Shown here: piece by piece, positions 18,851-28,523 of the stretch
Layout of the letters: the number at the start of each line of letters is the position of its first letter
Position numbering within the stretch: position 1 is the stretch's first letter
Position numbers and translations under genes: made by a program
From: Synechococcus sp. RS9916
GTDB lineage: Bacteria; Cyanobacteriota; Cyanobacteriia; PCC-6307; Cyanobiaceae
Reading direction: 5' to 3'
Length of the DNA stretch: 64,000 bases
Assembly: GCF_000153825.1 (NCBI RefSeq)
Contig: NZ_DS022299.1
Span: forward strand, 832,869-896,868
Notes under the pieces: generated by a model
Databases searched by the model: none
Seen by the model: only the letters and a program-made list of their open reading frames with translations
Told to the model about the DNA's origin: nothing

Positions 18851-20011
18851 TCAGCTTTCTGTGTCATTAGCTTCACGTTGTTTCGTGGTTTTGCGAAGCG
18901 TGTCTGGCCCCAACGGGTGATCCGCATGCGGATAGGGGTGATGGCCATGGTCGTGGCTGTGGTCATGGGTATGGCCATGGTCATGACCATGCGAGTGGTC
19001 GTGGGAGGAACCGTGATGGTGTCCGCCCCCGAGAGGAATGGGGATGCCATCCGGCTGACAAGCACCGGTGCACTCGCGCTCGCACAGGTCACAACCATCC
19101 GTCAGGCCCTCCACATGGTGATGGTGGCTTTCCTGCGCAAGCCCAACCTCATCCTCAAAGCCGAGCACCTGGGCTCTGTACTTACAGAGGGAGCAATTCA
19201 TGGCCGTTTCACCGCCCAGCACCTCTTCAACGCGCTCGACAAAGGTGTCGAGTACCAGGGGGTGATCGCCGAGATAGGAGGCCGACACGAAATCCACATC
19301 GGGATGATCGGCAGCCACCAAATCCGTGTGCTGGCGGATGCGACTCACCAACACACCTGAAAAAAGGAAGTAGGGGAACACCACGATCCGGCGGAATCCA
19401 AGGCGCACCACATGACGAAGCCCCGGCTCGACCAACGGAAAAGTCACACCGGAATAAACGGTTTCACCCCAACCGAACCCAAAGCCTTCGACGAGCATGC
19501 GGGTGACCTTGGCCACATTGGAGTTGGCGTCCGGATCCGACGAACCGCGCCCCACCACGACAAGCAGGGTTTCCTCCAAGGGCACATCGCTTGGCGACTG
19601 ATCCAAGGCTTCACGAATCCGAGCACCAGCCGCGCCGATCATCAGCCGATCAACGCCCAGCTCGCGGCCGTAGTCGATGGTTAGCCCCGTTTCAGCGCTG
19701 TAGGTGTTCAGCACTGAAGGAATGTCGTTTTTGGCATGCCCTGCCGCAAAGAGCATGGCGGGCACAGCCAGAACCCGTTTTACTCCTTCCTCACGAAGAC
19801 GATCGAGCGAGTCCCGCAGGATCGGCTTGGCGAATTCCAGGTAACCGTGTTCCACCGGCAAGCCCCCCATTCGAGGCCTCAGCCCTTCAGCGAGTCGAGC
19901 GAATTCTTCAACAGCAAGGCGGTTGCGACTGCCATGACCGCAAATCAGGACGCCCACCTCAGCGGGATTGAGTTCAGAGAGGTCCGCGGCCACGGCTTGA
20001 TCACATGTCAA
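18851..20011 (-). CDS. Sirohydrochlorin cobaltochelatase/ferrochelatase (CbiX family) with His-rich tail
   Basis: A 386-residue long-form CbiX. It has two chelatase half-domains: LICGHGSRNRLAVEEFARL with the active-site His, PAMLFAAGHAKNDIPSVL with the second His, then the repeat VVVGRGSSDPDANSNVAKV and VVFPYFLFSGVLVSRI. It inserts Co2+ (or Fe2+) into sirohydrochlorin for cobalamin or siroheme. After residue ~265 are Cys clusters (CSLC and CDLCERECTGAC), followed by a strongly His-rich tail of about 35 residues. Long CbiX proteins elsewhere carry an Fe-S cluster and a His tail, so metal storage or delivery is plausible. It is divergent from the FAD oxidoreductase gene, with 30 bp between starts. 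Confidence 0.9.
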   Translation of the reverse strand: MTCDQAVAADLSELNPAEVGVLICGHGSRNRLAVEEFARLAEGLRPRMGGLPVEHGYLEFAKPILRDSLDRLREEGVKRVLAVPAMLFAAGHAKNDIPSVLNTYSAETGLTIDYGRELGVDRLMIGAAGARIREALDQSPSDVPLEETLLVVVGRGSSDPDANSNVAKVTRMLVEGFGFGWGETVYSGVTFPLVEPGLRHVVRLGFRRIVVFPYFLFSGVLVSRIRQHTDLVAADHPDVDFVSASYLGDHPLVLDTFVERVEEVLGGETAMNCSLCKYRAQVLGFEDEVGLAQESHHHHVEGLTDGCDLCERECTGACQPDGIPIPLGGGHHHGSSHDHSHGHDHGHTHDHSHDHGHHPYPHADHPLGPDTLRKTTKQREANDTES

Positions 20012-20041
20012 GCGACCCTATCGCCAGCGCTGACGCCATGA

Positions 20042-21334
20042 TTGGAGGGTTCCTGCCCTTGGCCGGTGGCCCCCGTTCGCAATCCCCAGGCCGCTGCCGC
20101 CACACCGTCCGGAATTCTCACCCCCTCGTCCTCTGAGGTCGCATCGCTGCTCAACAGCAACTCCCACCACAGACCCCTGAAGATCTGTGGTGGAGGGACC
20201 ACCAGTCGTTGTGCGGCAGAGGCCCACTGGACCGTGGATCTGAGTCCAAAGCTGCGGCAATTGACGGTCGATCAGCAAACCCATCGTGTGCGCTTCGGAA
20301 GCGGCTGGACCATGGGAGAGCTGCAAGGTGAGCTCGCCCAATGGGGCTGCATGGTGACCACGGGCCTATCGGGATTGCCTGGGGTTGGATTTGTGCTCAC
20401 TGGCGGCATGGGTCCCCTCAGCCGCAGCCTCGGACTGGCCATTGATCACGTCCAATCGCTCTCTGGCATTTGGGGTAACGGACAACCCTTTGCACTGAAG
20501 CGAGCCGAACTCAGCGAAGCCTCGGCCAAGCACTCCATTCAGCAATGGACCGCTTTGCTCGGCGCGGCCCCATTCCTTGGGGTTGTGCAGGAGATCGAAC
20601 TGCGAACCCTGCACCTACTGCCTCTGACTGTGGTTCAGGGCTGTGTCGATCCCAACCGCCTGGCTGAGCTGATCACCGCGGCAGAGCACTTTCCGCGTGG
20701 ACTCAGCCTTCAATGGTGCTGGGGCGAAGCCATTGAAGTGATGTTGGTGGCGCGCTGCGATGACCCCAAGGCCGTGGAGACGTTGTCGGACCTGACCAGA
20801 ACGATCCCGCTCAACGATCAACGACAGACCACTGCGGCTGGCCTGCATCAACTTCCAGCCTTCGGCAGCCGTGCCTTCCCGTCAACCCAAGACCTCGTCG
20901 TTCACCAGGAGGTGATTGGATTGCTCGGACCAGGCTGGGGCAAGGCGACTCCCGCACTGCTGCAGGCCTTGAACGCGGCGATGGCCAATCGCCCACATCC
21001 GCGCTGCAGTCTGTCGAACCAGCAACTGGGCGGAGCGGTGGCCGATTGCAGCAGCCAGGTCACTGCCTTTCGCCATCGCGACGCAGAATGGAAACCTTGG
21101 ATCACCGCCAGCTGGCCGCCAGATGATCACAACGCACGGCAGGCAGCCCTGAACTGGTTGGTACGGGTCTGGGAGGAACTGAGTCCCTATTGCCCTGGAA
21201 TCCATCTGGCCCAGCTGCATGACCACCTGCCCTGGCATGGCCGCGAGCTCGAAGCAGCCTTCGGTCCCTGGCTGACGCCATTGCGCCAGCTCAAACAACA
21301 GCTGGATCCGGAAGCTGTGCTGCCCCCGCTCTAG
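20042..21334 (+). CDS. FAD-binding oxidoreductase (PCMH-type)
   Basis: About 430 residues if the TTG at 20042 is used; a downstream GTG or in-frame codon is possible because the first ~20 residues look unstructured. The FAD domain is recognisable by [40 protein letters not shown] and [20 protein letters not shown], the pattern of vanillyl-alcohol-oxidase/berberine-bridge type enzymes. There the GGG-loop binds FAD pyrophosphate. The C-terminal [20 protein letters not shown] is also typical. Substrate unknown. The SulP gene begins 30 bp downstream. Confidence 0.8.
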   Translation: MEGSCPWPVAPVRNPQAAAATPSGILTPSSSEVASLLNSNSHHRPLKICGGGTTSRCAAEAHWTVDLSPKLRQLTVDQQTHRVRFGSGWTMGELQGELAQWGCMVTTGLSGLPGVGFVLTGGMGPLSRSLGLAIDHVQSLSGIWGNGQPFALKRAELSEASAKHSIQQWTALLGAAPFLGVVQEIELRTLHLLPLTVVQGCVDPNRLAELITAAEHFPRGLSLQWCWGEAIEVMLVARCDDPKAVETLSDLTRTIPLNDQRQTTAAGLHQLPAFGSRAFPSTQDLVVHQEVIGLLGPGWGKATPALLQALNAAMANRPHPRCSLSNQQLGGAVADCSSQVTAFRHRDAEWKPWITASWPPDDHNARQAALNWLVRVWEELSPYCPGIHLAQLHDHLPWHGRELEAAFGPWLTPLRQLKQQLDPEAVLPPL

Positions 21335-21364
21335 GGAAAAGACCCTGTGAGATACGGTCGGCCG

Positions 21365-22969
21365 ATGACGACCCTTGGTCCCATGCGGCAGTGGTTCAGC
21401 AATCCAGCCAGGGAAATGCTCTCCGGGCTGGTGGTTGCATTCGCAATGATCCCGGAGGCCATTGCCTTCTCCGGCATCGCAGGGGTGGACCCTCAGGTGG
21501 GTCTGTTCGGAGCGTTTTGTCTCTCCATCACGATTGCCTTCGTGGGTGGACGCACGGCGATGATCACGTCGGCCACAGGCTCCACGGCCCTGCTGATGAC
21601 CAGCCTGGTGGCCAGTGGGAATGCCCGCGGCCTTGAGCTTGGTGTGCAAGGCCTTGGCCTGCAATATCTACTTGTGGCAGGCATTCTCACCGGTGTGCTC
21701 CAAATTCTCTGGGGCTATCTGCGCCTGGCCCACCAGATGCGTTTTGTCCCCCAGGGTGTGCTCAGTGGCTTCGTGAATGCCCTAGCCCTGCTGATTTTTC
21801 AGGCACAGCTTCCTCAGCTGGGAATCAATCTGCAATTCGGAGAGCACGGAGACCATGGTGGTCAGTCAGTGCTGGCTGCAGCACAAATTCCGACGGTTGG
21901 ATTGCTGGTGGTCCTGGGCTTAGTGATCATCTACGGACTCCCCAGGCTGACCCGGCTTATCCCCTCCCAGCTGGTGGCAATCGTTGCGCTGACCTTTATC
22001 AGCATCAACCTCCAGAGGATCTTCCCTGAAGCCCAGAATCTGGATATCCCCACGGTCAAAAGCTTGGGGCAACTACCTGGCAATCTGCCGATTCCCAGTC
22101 TTCCTTTCGGGGCCTTATCGGATGGCAAGGTTCCCTTCAGTCTGGCGACATTTAGCATCGTCTTGCCCACAGCCCTGTCGATCTCTCTCGTCGGCCTGAT
22201 GGAGACCTTCCTGACCCAGGACATTCTCGACGACAAAACCGACAGCAACTCCAACAAAAACACCGAAGCCCGCGGACAAGGCATTGCCAACCTGGTGTCA
22301 TCACTGTTCGGCGGCATGGCCGGCTGTGCCCTGGTCGGCCAGTCGGTGATGAACATCGACAACGGTGGCCGCGCTCGCCTGTCGACCCTCTTCTCGGGCG
22401 TGAGCCTGATGGCGATGATTCTGCTGGCTCGGGGCTGGGTGCAACAGATCCCGATGGCTGCTCTGGTGGCCGTGATGATCAGCATCGCTGTCAGCACAGC
22501 CGATATTGCCGGACTTCGCGCCATCCGTCGCATCCCGAAGAGCGATACCGCTGTGATGCTGATGACCTTCGCGGTCACGATGCTCACCACTCCGCACAAC
22601 CTGGCCCTGGGGGTGCTGGCCGGTGTGGCCCTTGCCGCCTTGTTGTTCAGCCGCAAAGTGGCCAAGGTGATTCGCGTTGAGGCTGAAGACATCGCTGCAG
22701 ATCACCGCCGTTATCGCGTCACCGGTCAGCTGTTTTTCGTGAGCAAGGTCTATTTCCTCCAAGGGTTCGACGTGCATGACCACCCCGCTCAGATCACCAT
22801 TGATCTGAGTGCAGTGCACATCTGGGACCAGACCGGTGTCTCCGCCCTGAATCAACTCACGCGAAAACTGGAGCGGGGTGGTTCCAAGGTGACGGTTGAA
22901 GGACTCAACACCGAGAGCCTGAATCTTTTGGAGCGCATCGGCACGCAACCCGAAGGGGCTCACGGTTGA
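21365..22969 (+). CDS. SulP-family anion transporter (sulfate or bicarbonate)
   Basis: A 534-residue membrane protein with roughly 10-12 hydrophobic segments and a C-terminal STAS domain. The SulP signature region is [20 protein letters not shown] with [12 protein letters not shown], and the ion-site TM3 region is [20 protein letters not shown]. The STAS domain begins near residue 440 with [14 protein letters not shown] and has the [16 protein letters not shown] core. BicA and SLC26 relatives carry Na+/bicarbonate or sulfate; the MIPEAIAFS type here differs from the well-studied BicA sequence, so I do not name it bicA. I start at the ATG at 21365. Confidence 0.9.
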   Translation: MTTLGPMRQWFSNPAREMLSGLVVAFAMIPEAIAFSGIAGVDPQVGLFGAFCLSITIAFVGGRTAMITSATGSTALLMTSLVASGNARGLELGVQGLGLQYLLVAGILTGVLQILWGYLRLAHQMRFVPQGVLSGFVNALALLIFQAQLPQLGINLQFGEHGDHGGQSVLAAAQIPTVGLLVVLGLVIIYGLPRLTRLIPSQLVAIVALTFISINLQRIFPEAQNLDIPTVKSLGQLPGNLPIPSLPFGALSDGKVPFSLATFSIVLPTALSISLVGLMETFLTQDILDDKTDSNSNKNTEARGQGIANLVSSLFGGMAGCALVGQSVMNIDNGGRARLSTLFSGVSLMAMILLARGWVQQIPMAALVAVMISIAVSTADIAGLRAIRRIPKSDTAVMLMTFAVTMLTTPHNLALGVLAGVALAALLFSRKVAKVIRVEAEDIAADHRRYRVTGQLFFVSKVYFLQGFDVHDHPAQITIDLSAVHIWDQTGVSALNQLTRKLERGGSKVTVEGLNTESLNLLERIGTQPEGAHG

Positions 22970-22987
22970 GCGTCGCGCAGCAGCCAC

Positions 22988-23311
22988 TCAGTTGCTGCTC
23001 TTCGTTCCCTGCTGACAGGTGTTGAGATCGGCCTGCATGCGTTGACGCCGCTGGCGCAATCCTCCGGCGTCAGCGGCCTGATCCAGATATCGGTCGGTGA
23101 CATCCAAACCGATGCCCAGGATCAGACAAAGCGTCTGCAGATCTCCAACCTGCACAGCCCGTTGGCGCGCTCCTTCTCGTAGCACCCCGATCAGGGTCAT
23201 CTTGTTGTTGTAGGTGCTCCGGGCCTCATCCTCTGTCGCCAACGTCAATGGCATCGATCCGAAGCTGATGGCAACGGTGATGAGAACGGCCTGCCAGCTG
23301 CGAGTCGCCAT
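22988..23311 (-). CDS. Secreted hypothetical protein
   Basis: About 107 residues from ATG 23311. The start MATRSWQAVLITVAISFGSM followed by PLTLATEDEA looks like a signal peptide with cleavage near residue 25. The mature part is helical, with LIGVLREGARQRAVQVGDLQ and CLILGIGLDVTDRYLDQAAD, and ends in a short Cys-containing tail. A longer upstream ORF to 23434 would run into the divergent binding-protein gene and is not used. Family and function not recognised. Confidence 0.7.
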   Translation of the reverse strand: MATRSWQAVLITVAISFGSMPLTLATEDEARSTYNNKMTLIGVLREGARQRAVQVGDLQTLCLILGIGLDVTDRYLDQAADAGGLRQRRQRMQADLNTCQQGTKSSN

Positions 23312-23420
23312 GAACAGGTCCCCGAGGCCCTTAAGTCCAGCCTCAAGATGAACGCCATTCAGCATCAACGCCAGGCCTAACAACAGATCTGAGACACTTG
23401 GGGTTGAGGTCAAATTGAGC

Positions 23421-24470
23421 ATGCATTTCCGCACCCTCTCAGGACTGCTGGCGGGTGTTCTGATGCTTCAAGGATGCGCGACCCTCGGAGAGGGAGGGGC
23501 ATCCCGTCTGGGTCTGATTCAGCAACGCAAAAGCTTGCGCTGTGGTGTCAGCGGGAAAATTCCTGGATTCAGTTTTCTGCGGCCCAATGGCAGTTACTCC
23601 GGCCTTGACGTGGATCTCTGCAAAGCCTTTGCCGCTGCCTTCGTTGGCGATGCCACCGCAGTGGAGTACCGGCCTCTGACAGCCCCCGAACGATTTACGG
23701 CATTGCGAACCGGTGAGATCGATCTGCTCTCCCGCAACACCACCTTCAACCTCAGCCGTGACGCCGCAGGGGGCAATGGCGTCAGCTTTGCTCCCGTGGT
23801 CTTTCACGACGGCCAGGGGTTGATCGTCAAAAAGACAAGCGGAATCCGTCAACTCACTGACCTACGCAACCAGAGCATCTGCGTGGGCTCAGGGACCACA
23901 ACCGAGCAAAACCTCAACGACGCCTTGGAAGCACAGGGCATCGCTTACACACCGATCAAATATCAGGACCTCAATCAGGTGGTGGCTGGTTACCTCCAGG
24001 ACCGCTGCAGTGCCATGACCTCCGACCGATCCCAGCTAGCAGCGGCCCGTTCCGGCTTCGCCAACCCCCAAGAGCACGTCATCCTCAACGCGGTGCTCAG
24101 CAAAGAGCCCTTGGCCCCGCTCTCGGTGGGCGGAGACCAGAGGCTCGGAGATGCCATGCGCTGGGTGGTCTACGCCCTGATCACCGCCGAAGAGCTGGGC
24201 CTCACGCAGGCGAATGTGCAGGAACGTCTGGCCAAGGCGCAAAACAACCCACAGATGACCCAACTGCGTCGCTTCCTTGGCGTGGATGGTGAACTTGGAA
24301 CGAAACTGGGCCTCGCTCCTGACTTTGTGGTGCGGGTGATCGAAGCCACCGGCAATTACGGCGAGATCTACAACCGCCACCTCGGCCCCGACAGTGCGGT
24401 GCCCATTCCCCGTGGCCTCAACCAGCTGCATCGCGATGGCGGTGCCATGACCGCTCCACCGTTCCAGTGA
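23421..24470 (+). CDS. natF: Amino-acid ABC transporter substrate-binding lipoprotein (NatF/AapJ-like)
   Basis: Periplasmic capture protein of a polar-amino-acid importer, about 349 residues. Signal and lipobox are clear: LLAGVLMLQGC with the Cys at residue 20. The mature part follows the AapJ/BztA/NatF pattern: SLRCGVSGKIPGFSFL, GLDVDLCKAFAAAFVGDA, ALRTGEIDLLSRNTTFNLSR and, near the C-terminus, GNYGEIYNRHLG. I use the ATG at 23421, not the TTG 6 nt upstream. Its TGA overlaps the ATG of the first permease (TGATG). The symbol follows the Anabaena N-II system and is inferred. Confidence 0.88.
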   Translation: MHFRTLSGLLAGVLMLQGCATLGEGGASRLGLIQQRKSLRCGVSGKIPGFSFLRPNGSYSGLDVDLCKAFAAAFVGDATAVEYRPLTAPERFTALRTGEIDLLSRNTTFNLSRDAAGGNGVSFAPVVFHDGQGLIVKKTSGIRQLTDLRNQSICVGSGTTTEQNLNDALEAQGIAYTPIKYQDLNQVVAGYLQDRCSAMTSDRSQLAAARSGFANPQEHVILNAVLSKEPLAPLSVGGDQRLGDAMRWVVYALITAEELGLTQANVQERLAKAQNNPQMTQLRRFLGVDGELGTKLGLAPDFVVRVIEATGNYGEIYNRHLGPDSAVPIPRGLNQLHRDGGAMTAPPFQ

Positions 24471-25372
24471 TGCTCAAACGCTCGCATCGATGGTTGCTGC
24501 AGCTGGGCATCGTGGTGGTGCTGCTCACCCTCACCGGTGTGCTGATCAACAACCTCGCAGTGAACTTGATTCGCACGGGCTTGGGATTGAGCTTTGAGTG
24601 GCTCAGCCGCCCCGCCGGTTTTGCACTTGCCGAACACCCTCTGCCCTATCGGTCCTCGGACCCCTACGCATGGGCTTTGCTGGTGGGTTGGCTGAACAGC
24701 CTCAAGGTGATCCTGGCTGGGTTGGTGACTGCCACCGTTCTCGGGGTTCTGGCAGGCGCCGCGCGCCGCAGCATTAACCCTCTGCTGCGGCAGCTTGCCG
24801 CGCTGTACGTGGGATTGATTCGCCAGGTCCCTCTGCTGCTGCAGTTGTTGTTCTGGTATTTCGTTGCCCTGCTCGGACTGCCCCGCACCAATCCTTCACC
24901 TCTGGGATCCCTTCTGACGCTTACCAATCAGGGCATTTCTGTGCTGGGGGTGCACCTGAGTGTGGAATTCACCGCAGTGCTTCTGGGACTGAGCGTGTTC
25001 ACCGGTGCATCGATTGCTGAGGTGGTCCGTGGTGGACTCGATTCAGTGCCTCGTGGGCAATGGGAAGCCTTCCGAAGCCTTGGCCTTTCTGAAGCGATGG
25101 GGTTGCGCAGGGTGGTGCTCCCCCAAGCATTGCCAGCCATCCTTCCAGGCCTCACCAGCCAGTACCTGAATCTCGCCAAGAACAGCACGCTGGCTATCGC
25201 TGTCGGCTATGCCGATCTCTACGCAGTCAGCGACACCACCATCACTCAGACCGGTCGAGCAATCGAAGGATTTCTGCTGCTGCTATTCAGTTTTCTGCTG
25301 CTCAATCTGATCATCAACGCCGCCATGCAGCTCTTGAACCGAGCGGTGATCAGCCGTAGGCAGCACTCCTAA
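24470..25372 (+). CDS. natG: Amino-acid ABC transporter permease 1 (NatG/AapQ-like)
   Basis: A 300-residue membrane protein. An N-terminal helix is followed by a periplasmic stretch with ERS-like SDPYAWALLVGWLNSLKV and then the HisM-type permease domain. The EAA loop is EVVRGGLDSVPRGQWEAFRS with LGLSEAMGLRRVVLPQALPA, which contacts the ATPase. The family places this first permease next to its partner, but here a 507-bp DUF308-like gene lies between them. It starts at ATG 24470, overlapping the binding-protein stop by one base. Confidence 0.88.
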   Translation: MLKRSHRWLLQLGIVVVLLTLTGVLINNLAVNLIRTGLGLSFEWLSRPAGFALAEHPLPYRSSDPYAWALLVGWLNSLKVILAGLVTATVLGVLAGAARRSINPLLRQLAALYVGLIRQVPLLLQLLFWYFVALLGLPRTNPSPLGSLLTLTNQGISVLGVHLSVEFTAVLLGLSVFTGASIAEVVRGGLDSVPRGQWEAFRSLGLSEAMGLRRVVLPQALPAILPGLTSQYLNLAKNSTLAIAVGYADLYAVSDTTITQTGRAIEGFLLLLFSFLLLNLIINAAMQLLNRAVISRRQHS

Positions 25373-25398
25373 GCTGCGCCCGAACCCGTCAGCATCCG

Positions 25399-25905
25399 AT
25401 GCTCTCGAAGCCGAAAGTCGCAGCGATCCTGCTCACCGTTGCGGCCGTCGCAGCGATGCTGCTTCCGTTTGTGTCTGCAACCCTGCTCACAGTTGGGCTC
25501 GGTGGCATTGCTTTCGCTGCAGGACTTGGCCAGTTTCTACGCCTCAACGACGCCGAAGGGACTGCTGCAAAGCTGTTCCTAGCCCTTTCAGGCCTGCTGT
25601 ATTGCGGCGCTGCCATCTGGGTGCTGATTGACCCGATCGACAGTGAAATCAGCCTCACCTTGTTCGCTGGCGTTTTGCTGCTGGTGAATGGAGTCATGGA
25701 ACTCGCCGCAGGTGCCAGTGGAGCCGGCCCAGCGAAAGGATTGGTGGTGATCGACGGACTGATCACATCCCTGCTTGGCCTCTTTCTGGTGCTCGAGTGG
25801 CCCAGCGACAGCCTTTGGGCCCTGGGAACCCTCTTCAGCGTGGGGTTGTTCATGACTGCACTCAATCTGTTCCGTGCCGAGCAGGCAACACCTCCGGCAG
25901 CCTGA
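25399..25905 (+). CDS. DUF308/HdeD-like small membrane protein inside the amino-acid ABC operon
   Basis: A 168-residue protein with about six hydrophobic segments, starting MLSKPKVAAILLTVAAVAAM. The spacing of paired helices and the VLIDPIDSEISLTLFAGVLL ... GLITSLLGLFLVLEWP pattern resembles DUF308/HdeD proteins, a family linked to acid resistance in enterobacteria. It lies 26 bp after the first permease gene and its TGA overlaps the ATG of the second permease gene (TGATG). It must therefore be co-transcribed and coupled. Insertion into an otherwise standard Nat/Aap operon is unusual. Confidence 0.75.
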   Translation: MLSKPKVAAILLTVAAVAAMLLPFVSATLLTVGLGGIAFAAGLGQFLRLNDAEGTAAKLFLALSGLLYCGAAIWVLIDPIDSEISLTLFAGVLLLVNGVMELAAGASGAGPAKGLVVIDGLITSLLGLFLVLEWPSDSLWALGTLFSVGLFMTALNLFRAEQATPPAA

Positions 25906-26927
25906 TGCAGGACTGGAAAGCCCTCTGGCGTCACGGACGCCGCCATCCGATCGAGACAGTGATCAGCCTGCTGGTGATTGCCTTGATCTCTTGGGCGATC
26001 TGGGCCAGTGGCAGTTGGGTTGTTCAAGCCGCCGACTGGAGCGTGGTGGGCAGCAACCTGCCCCTGTATCTGAGCGGCAGCTATCCGGAGAGTGAGCGCT
26101 GGCGGCCATGGCTATGGGTTTCTCTGCTGACGGTGCTCACCCTGGTCACGTTGTTGCGACCCACCAAAGGCGGCAGGCTCCGCTGGCTTGAGCTTGCTCT
26201 CCCTTGGTGCTGGATTGGCATGATTCCCCTCGGCTTGGGGTTGCTGGGAGGAGGAATCGCCCTGAGCGCCGTGCCGAGCCGAGACTGGGGAGGCCTCAGC
26301 CTCACCCTTCTCTTGACGGCCTGCAGTGCAGCATTGGCCCTCCCCATCGGTGTGCTGCTCGCGCTTGGGCGCAACAGTGATCTTCCAGTTCTACGGCTCA
26401 GCAGTCGCCTTTACATCGATCTGATGCGCGCTGTGCCATTGATCGCAGTGCTGTTTTTCGGGCAGCTGTTAATCCCTCTCTTTCTGCCCATGCAACTGGA
26501 GATCAACCGCGTGTTGAGAGCCGTCGTGGCGTTCGCCTTATTCGCGGCTGCCTATGTCGCTGAAGACGTGCGCGGCGGCCTCCAGTCCATCCCCTCCACC
26601 CAGACCGAAGCGGCTGCGGCCCTTGGCCTCTCACCGATCCAATCGCTTCGGCTTGTGGTTCTGCCCCAGGCTCTGCGCATTGCCATTCCGGCGCTGACCA
26701 ATCAAGCCATCGGCCTGCTTCAGAACACCAGCTTGATGGCGCTGCTTGGACTGGTGGAATTGTTAGGCATTGGCCGGAGCCTGCTGGCCAACCCCGCCTT
26801 CATCGGCCGACATCTCGAGGTCTATGTGTGGCTGGGCGGCCTCTATTGGATGTTTTGCACCGCCATGGCACTCCTGGCCCGGAGAATCGAACGCGACAGC
26901 CCACCTCTCGGCGGCCACACCGCCTGA
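25905..26927 (+). CDS. natH: Amino-acid ABC transporter permease 2 (NatH/AapM-like)
   Basis: A 340-residue membrane protein starting MQDWKALWRHGRRHPIETVI. The C-terminal permease domain has the EAA loop EDVRGGLQSIPSTQTEAAAA with LGLSPIQSLRLVVLPQALRI. The extra N-terminal helices and long periplasmic stretch are characteristic of the AapM/BztC type. The reading frame extends upstream to 25797, but that part overlaps the DUF308 gene; the ATG at 25905 shares bases with its stop. It pairs with the other permease and the ATPase downstream (15 bp). Confidence 0.87.
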   Translation: MQDWKALWRHGRRHPIETVISLLVIALISWAIWASGSWVVQAADWSVVGSNLPLYLSGSYPESERWRPWLWVSLLTVLTLVTLLRPTKGGRLRWLELALPWCWIGMIPLGLGLLGGGIALSAVPSRDWGGLSLTLLLTACSAALALPIGVLLALGRNSDLPVLRLSSRLYIDLMRAVPLIAVLFFGQLLIPLFLPMQLEINRVLRAVVAFALFAAAYVAEDVRGGLQSIPSTQTEAAAALGLSPIQSLRLVVLPQALRIAIPALTNQAIGLLQNTSLMALLGLVELLGIGRSLLANPAFIGRHLEVYVWLGGLYWMFCTAMALLARRIERDSPPLGGHTA

Positions 26928-26942
26928 ACTCCTTCTTCGTTG

Positions 26943-27695
26943 ATGACGCCCACCATGACGGCTGCGATCACGGCGCACTCAATCTGCAAAAGCTTTGGCA
27001 CAGGTCATCGCGCCCTTGATGACGTGAGCCTCGAGGTGGCCCGAGGAGAGGTGTTGGTGGTGATGGGTCCGTCCGGATCGGGGAAAAGCACCCTGATTCG
27101 CACCTTCAATGGCCTGGAATCCATCGATGACGGTGAGATCGACGTACTGGGGCTACGCCTCAACAGCGACAGCGATCCCCGTCAAATCCAGCGAATCCGC
27201 AAACGGGTGGGAATGGTGTTTCAGCAGTTCAATCTGTTCCCCCATCTCACCATCCTCGACAACATCACCCTGGCCCCGATGCGGGTGCAGAAGCAGGCCC
27301 GCGCTGCCGCCCAAGAAAAGGCGATGCTGCTGCTGGAGCAGATGGGCATTGCAGAACAAGCCAGCAAATATCCAGCTCAACTGAGCGGCGGACAACAGCA
27401 GCGTGTGGCCATTGCCCGAGCCCTGGCCTTGCAACCAGAGGTGATGCTGTTCGATGAACCCACCAGCGCCCTCGATCCTGAGCGCGTCAAGGAGGTGCTC
27501 GATGCCATGCGCTTACTGGCCGACCAGGGGATGACCATGGTGGTCGTGACCCATGAGATTGGGTTTGCACGCGAAGTGGCCGATCGCGTGCTGTTTATGG
27601 ATGCCGGTCGGGTGGTGGAAAGCTCCGATCCAGAACGCTTTTTCACCCAGGCGAAAGAGGAACGCACCCGCCGCTTCCTTCGCCAGATTCACTGA
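26943..27695 (+). CDS. Amino-acid ABC transporter ATP-binding protein (GlnQ/AapP/BgtA-like)
   Basis: A 250-residue ATPase that powers the two permeases upstream. Walker A is [20 protein letters not shown], the Q-loop is [15 protein letters not shown], the signature is [17 protein letters not shown], Walker B is [12 protein letters not shown], and the switch His is in [17 protein letters not shown]. The HLT-ILDN pattern after the Q-loop is typical of polar amino-acid importers. Alternative start: ATG 26955. A hairpin just past the stop separates it from the convergent cyAbrB gene. Confidence 0.92.
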   Translation: MTPTMTAAITAHSICKSFGTGHRALDDVSLEVARGEVLVVMGPSGSGKSTLIRTFNGLESIDDGEIDVLGLRLNSDSDPRQIQRIRKRVGMVFQQFNLFPHLTILDNITLAPMRVQKQARAAAQEKAMLLLEQMGIAEQASKYPAQLSGGQQQRVAIARALALQPEVMLFDEPTSALDPERVKEVLDAMRLLADQGMTMVVVTHEIGFAREVADRVLFMDAGRVVESSDPERFFTQAKEERTRRFLRQIH

Positions 27696-27696
27696 T

Positions 27697-27720
27697 AAAA
27701 AAAGGGCAGGAGACCTGCCC
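27697..27720 (-). terminator. Intrinsic terminator of the cyAbrB gene
   Basis: On the minus strand GGGCAGG TCT CCTGCCC is followed by seven T residues, 30 bp past the cyAbrB stop. It may also slow the convergent ABC-operon transcript. Confidence 0.85.
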
Positions 27721-27749
27721 GAGAAACGGAATCAAAAGCGAGGTGACGC

Positions 27750-28115
27750 TCAGTCTTCACCTTCAACAGCACCTTCGGGGATCAAGCGAATCACTTTGCG
27801 GCCCAGCTTGATCTCAAAGTTGTCACCAGGCTTGAGGTCGAGCATCGCTGTATAGGCCTTGCCGATCAACAGGTTGCCATTGCCCTGCACTTTGGCGATG
27901 TAGGAAAGCTTGCGACCACCTTTACCAATACCCGCAGTCCCGGTTCCCAACTCAATCCCTTTGGCATTGAGAAGAGCCTCGTAGAAAGCGGTGAAATTCA
28001 CTCGATCAGAGCCATCCTTTTTCTTGGAGACATATCCGCAGGCCGTCGCGAGCTCAGTCTTGGAGACATCACCCAGATCTTTGACTTTTGCGAGCAATTC
28101 GGCGCCGGTCAGCAT
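27750..28115 (-). CDS. cyAbrB-type transcriptional regulator
   Basis: A 121-residue member of the cyanobacterial AbrB family, whose AbrB-like DNA-binding domain is C-terminal rather than N-terminal. Landmarks are the N-terminal LTGAELLAKVKDLGDVSKTE, then ACGYVSKKKDGSDRVNFTAF, and the C-terminal swapped-hairpin motif GNLLIGKAYTAMLDLKPGD followed by FEIKLGRKVIRLIP. In Synechocystis such proteins control carbon/nitrogen balance and other regulons. The ATG at 28115 fits the family start (MLTGAELL). Convergence with an amino-acid uptake operon is suggestive but does not show regulation. Confidence 0.9.
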   Translation of the reverse strand: MLTGAELLAKVKDLGDVSKTELATACGYVSKKKDGSDRVNFTAFYEALLNAKGIELGTGTAGIGKGGRKLSYIAKVQGNGNLLIGKAYTAMLDLKPGDNFEIKLGRKVIRLIPEGAVEGED

Positions 28116-28231
28116 TGAAGATTGATGCAACCGGCTGGTTATAGCGCCGGGCCACCCTTGTGCAAGAGGTTGTTGTCAATCAAGGGGCAATCTGCGCCTT
28201 CAACGCTACGGAGAGGCCAAAATGCCAAAAT

Positions 28232-28405
28232 TCAGCGTTCACCAGCACCAAGGGTCTGCAGGGCATGCTCAGCAGCCACAAGTTCGCGCTCAGTGTGGAT
28301 CCAGGCCTCATTCCCCAGCGGCAACGTTTCGATCTGATGCGCCAACTTGTGGCGCAGTTGTTCAAGGCGCCGCCGCAGTGATGCGCGGAGATGAACGATC
28401 CGCAA
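28232..28405 (-). CDS. Possible small coiled-coil protein
   Basis: About 57 residues if started at TTG 28405; no ATG fits closely. The sequence has a helix-forming pattern, SLRRRLEQLRHKLAHQIETL, then LGNEAWIHTERELVAAEHAL and a short tail. This is far more protein-like than the other frames in this 390-bp intergenic space, and third-codon composition is G/C rich like neighbours. Family not recognised. The rest of 28131-28523 shows nothing else. Confidence 0.45.
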   Translation of the reverse strand: MRIVHLRASLRRRLEQLRHKLAHQIETLPLGNEAWIHTERELVAAEHALQTLGAGER

Positions 28406-28523
28406 AGGGATCGAACAACAAGGTCCTGGTGCGCAAGCCAAGCCGAACCCCTGTCAATGGACAGTAGCCACTTTGGCACAAGCGTCAAGGTGGACTCACT
28501 AGGGTTTTTTCAAGTCGCACGGG

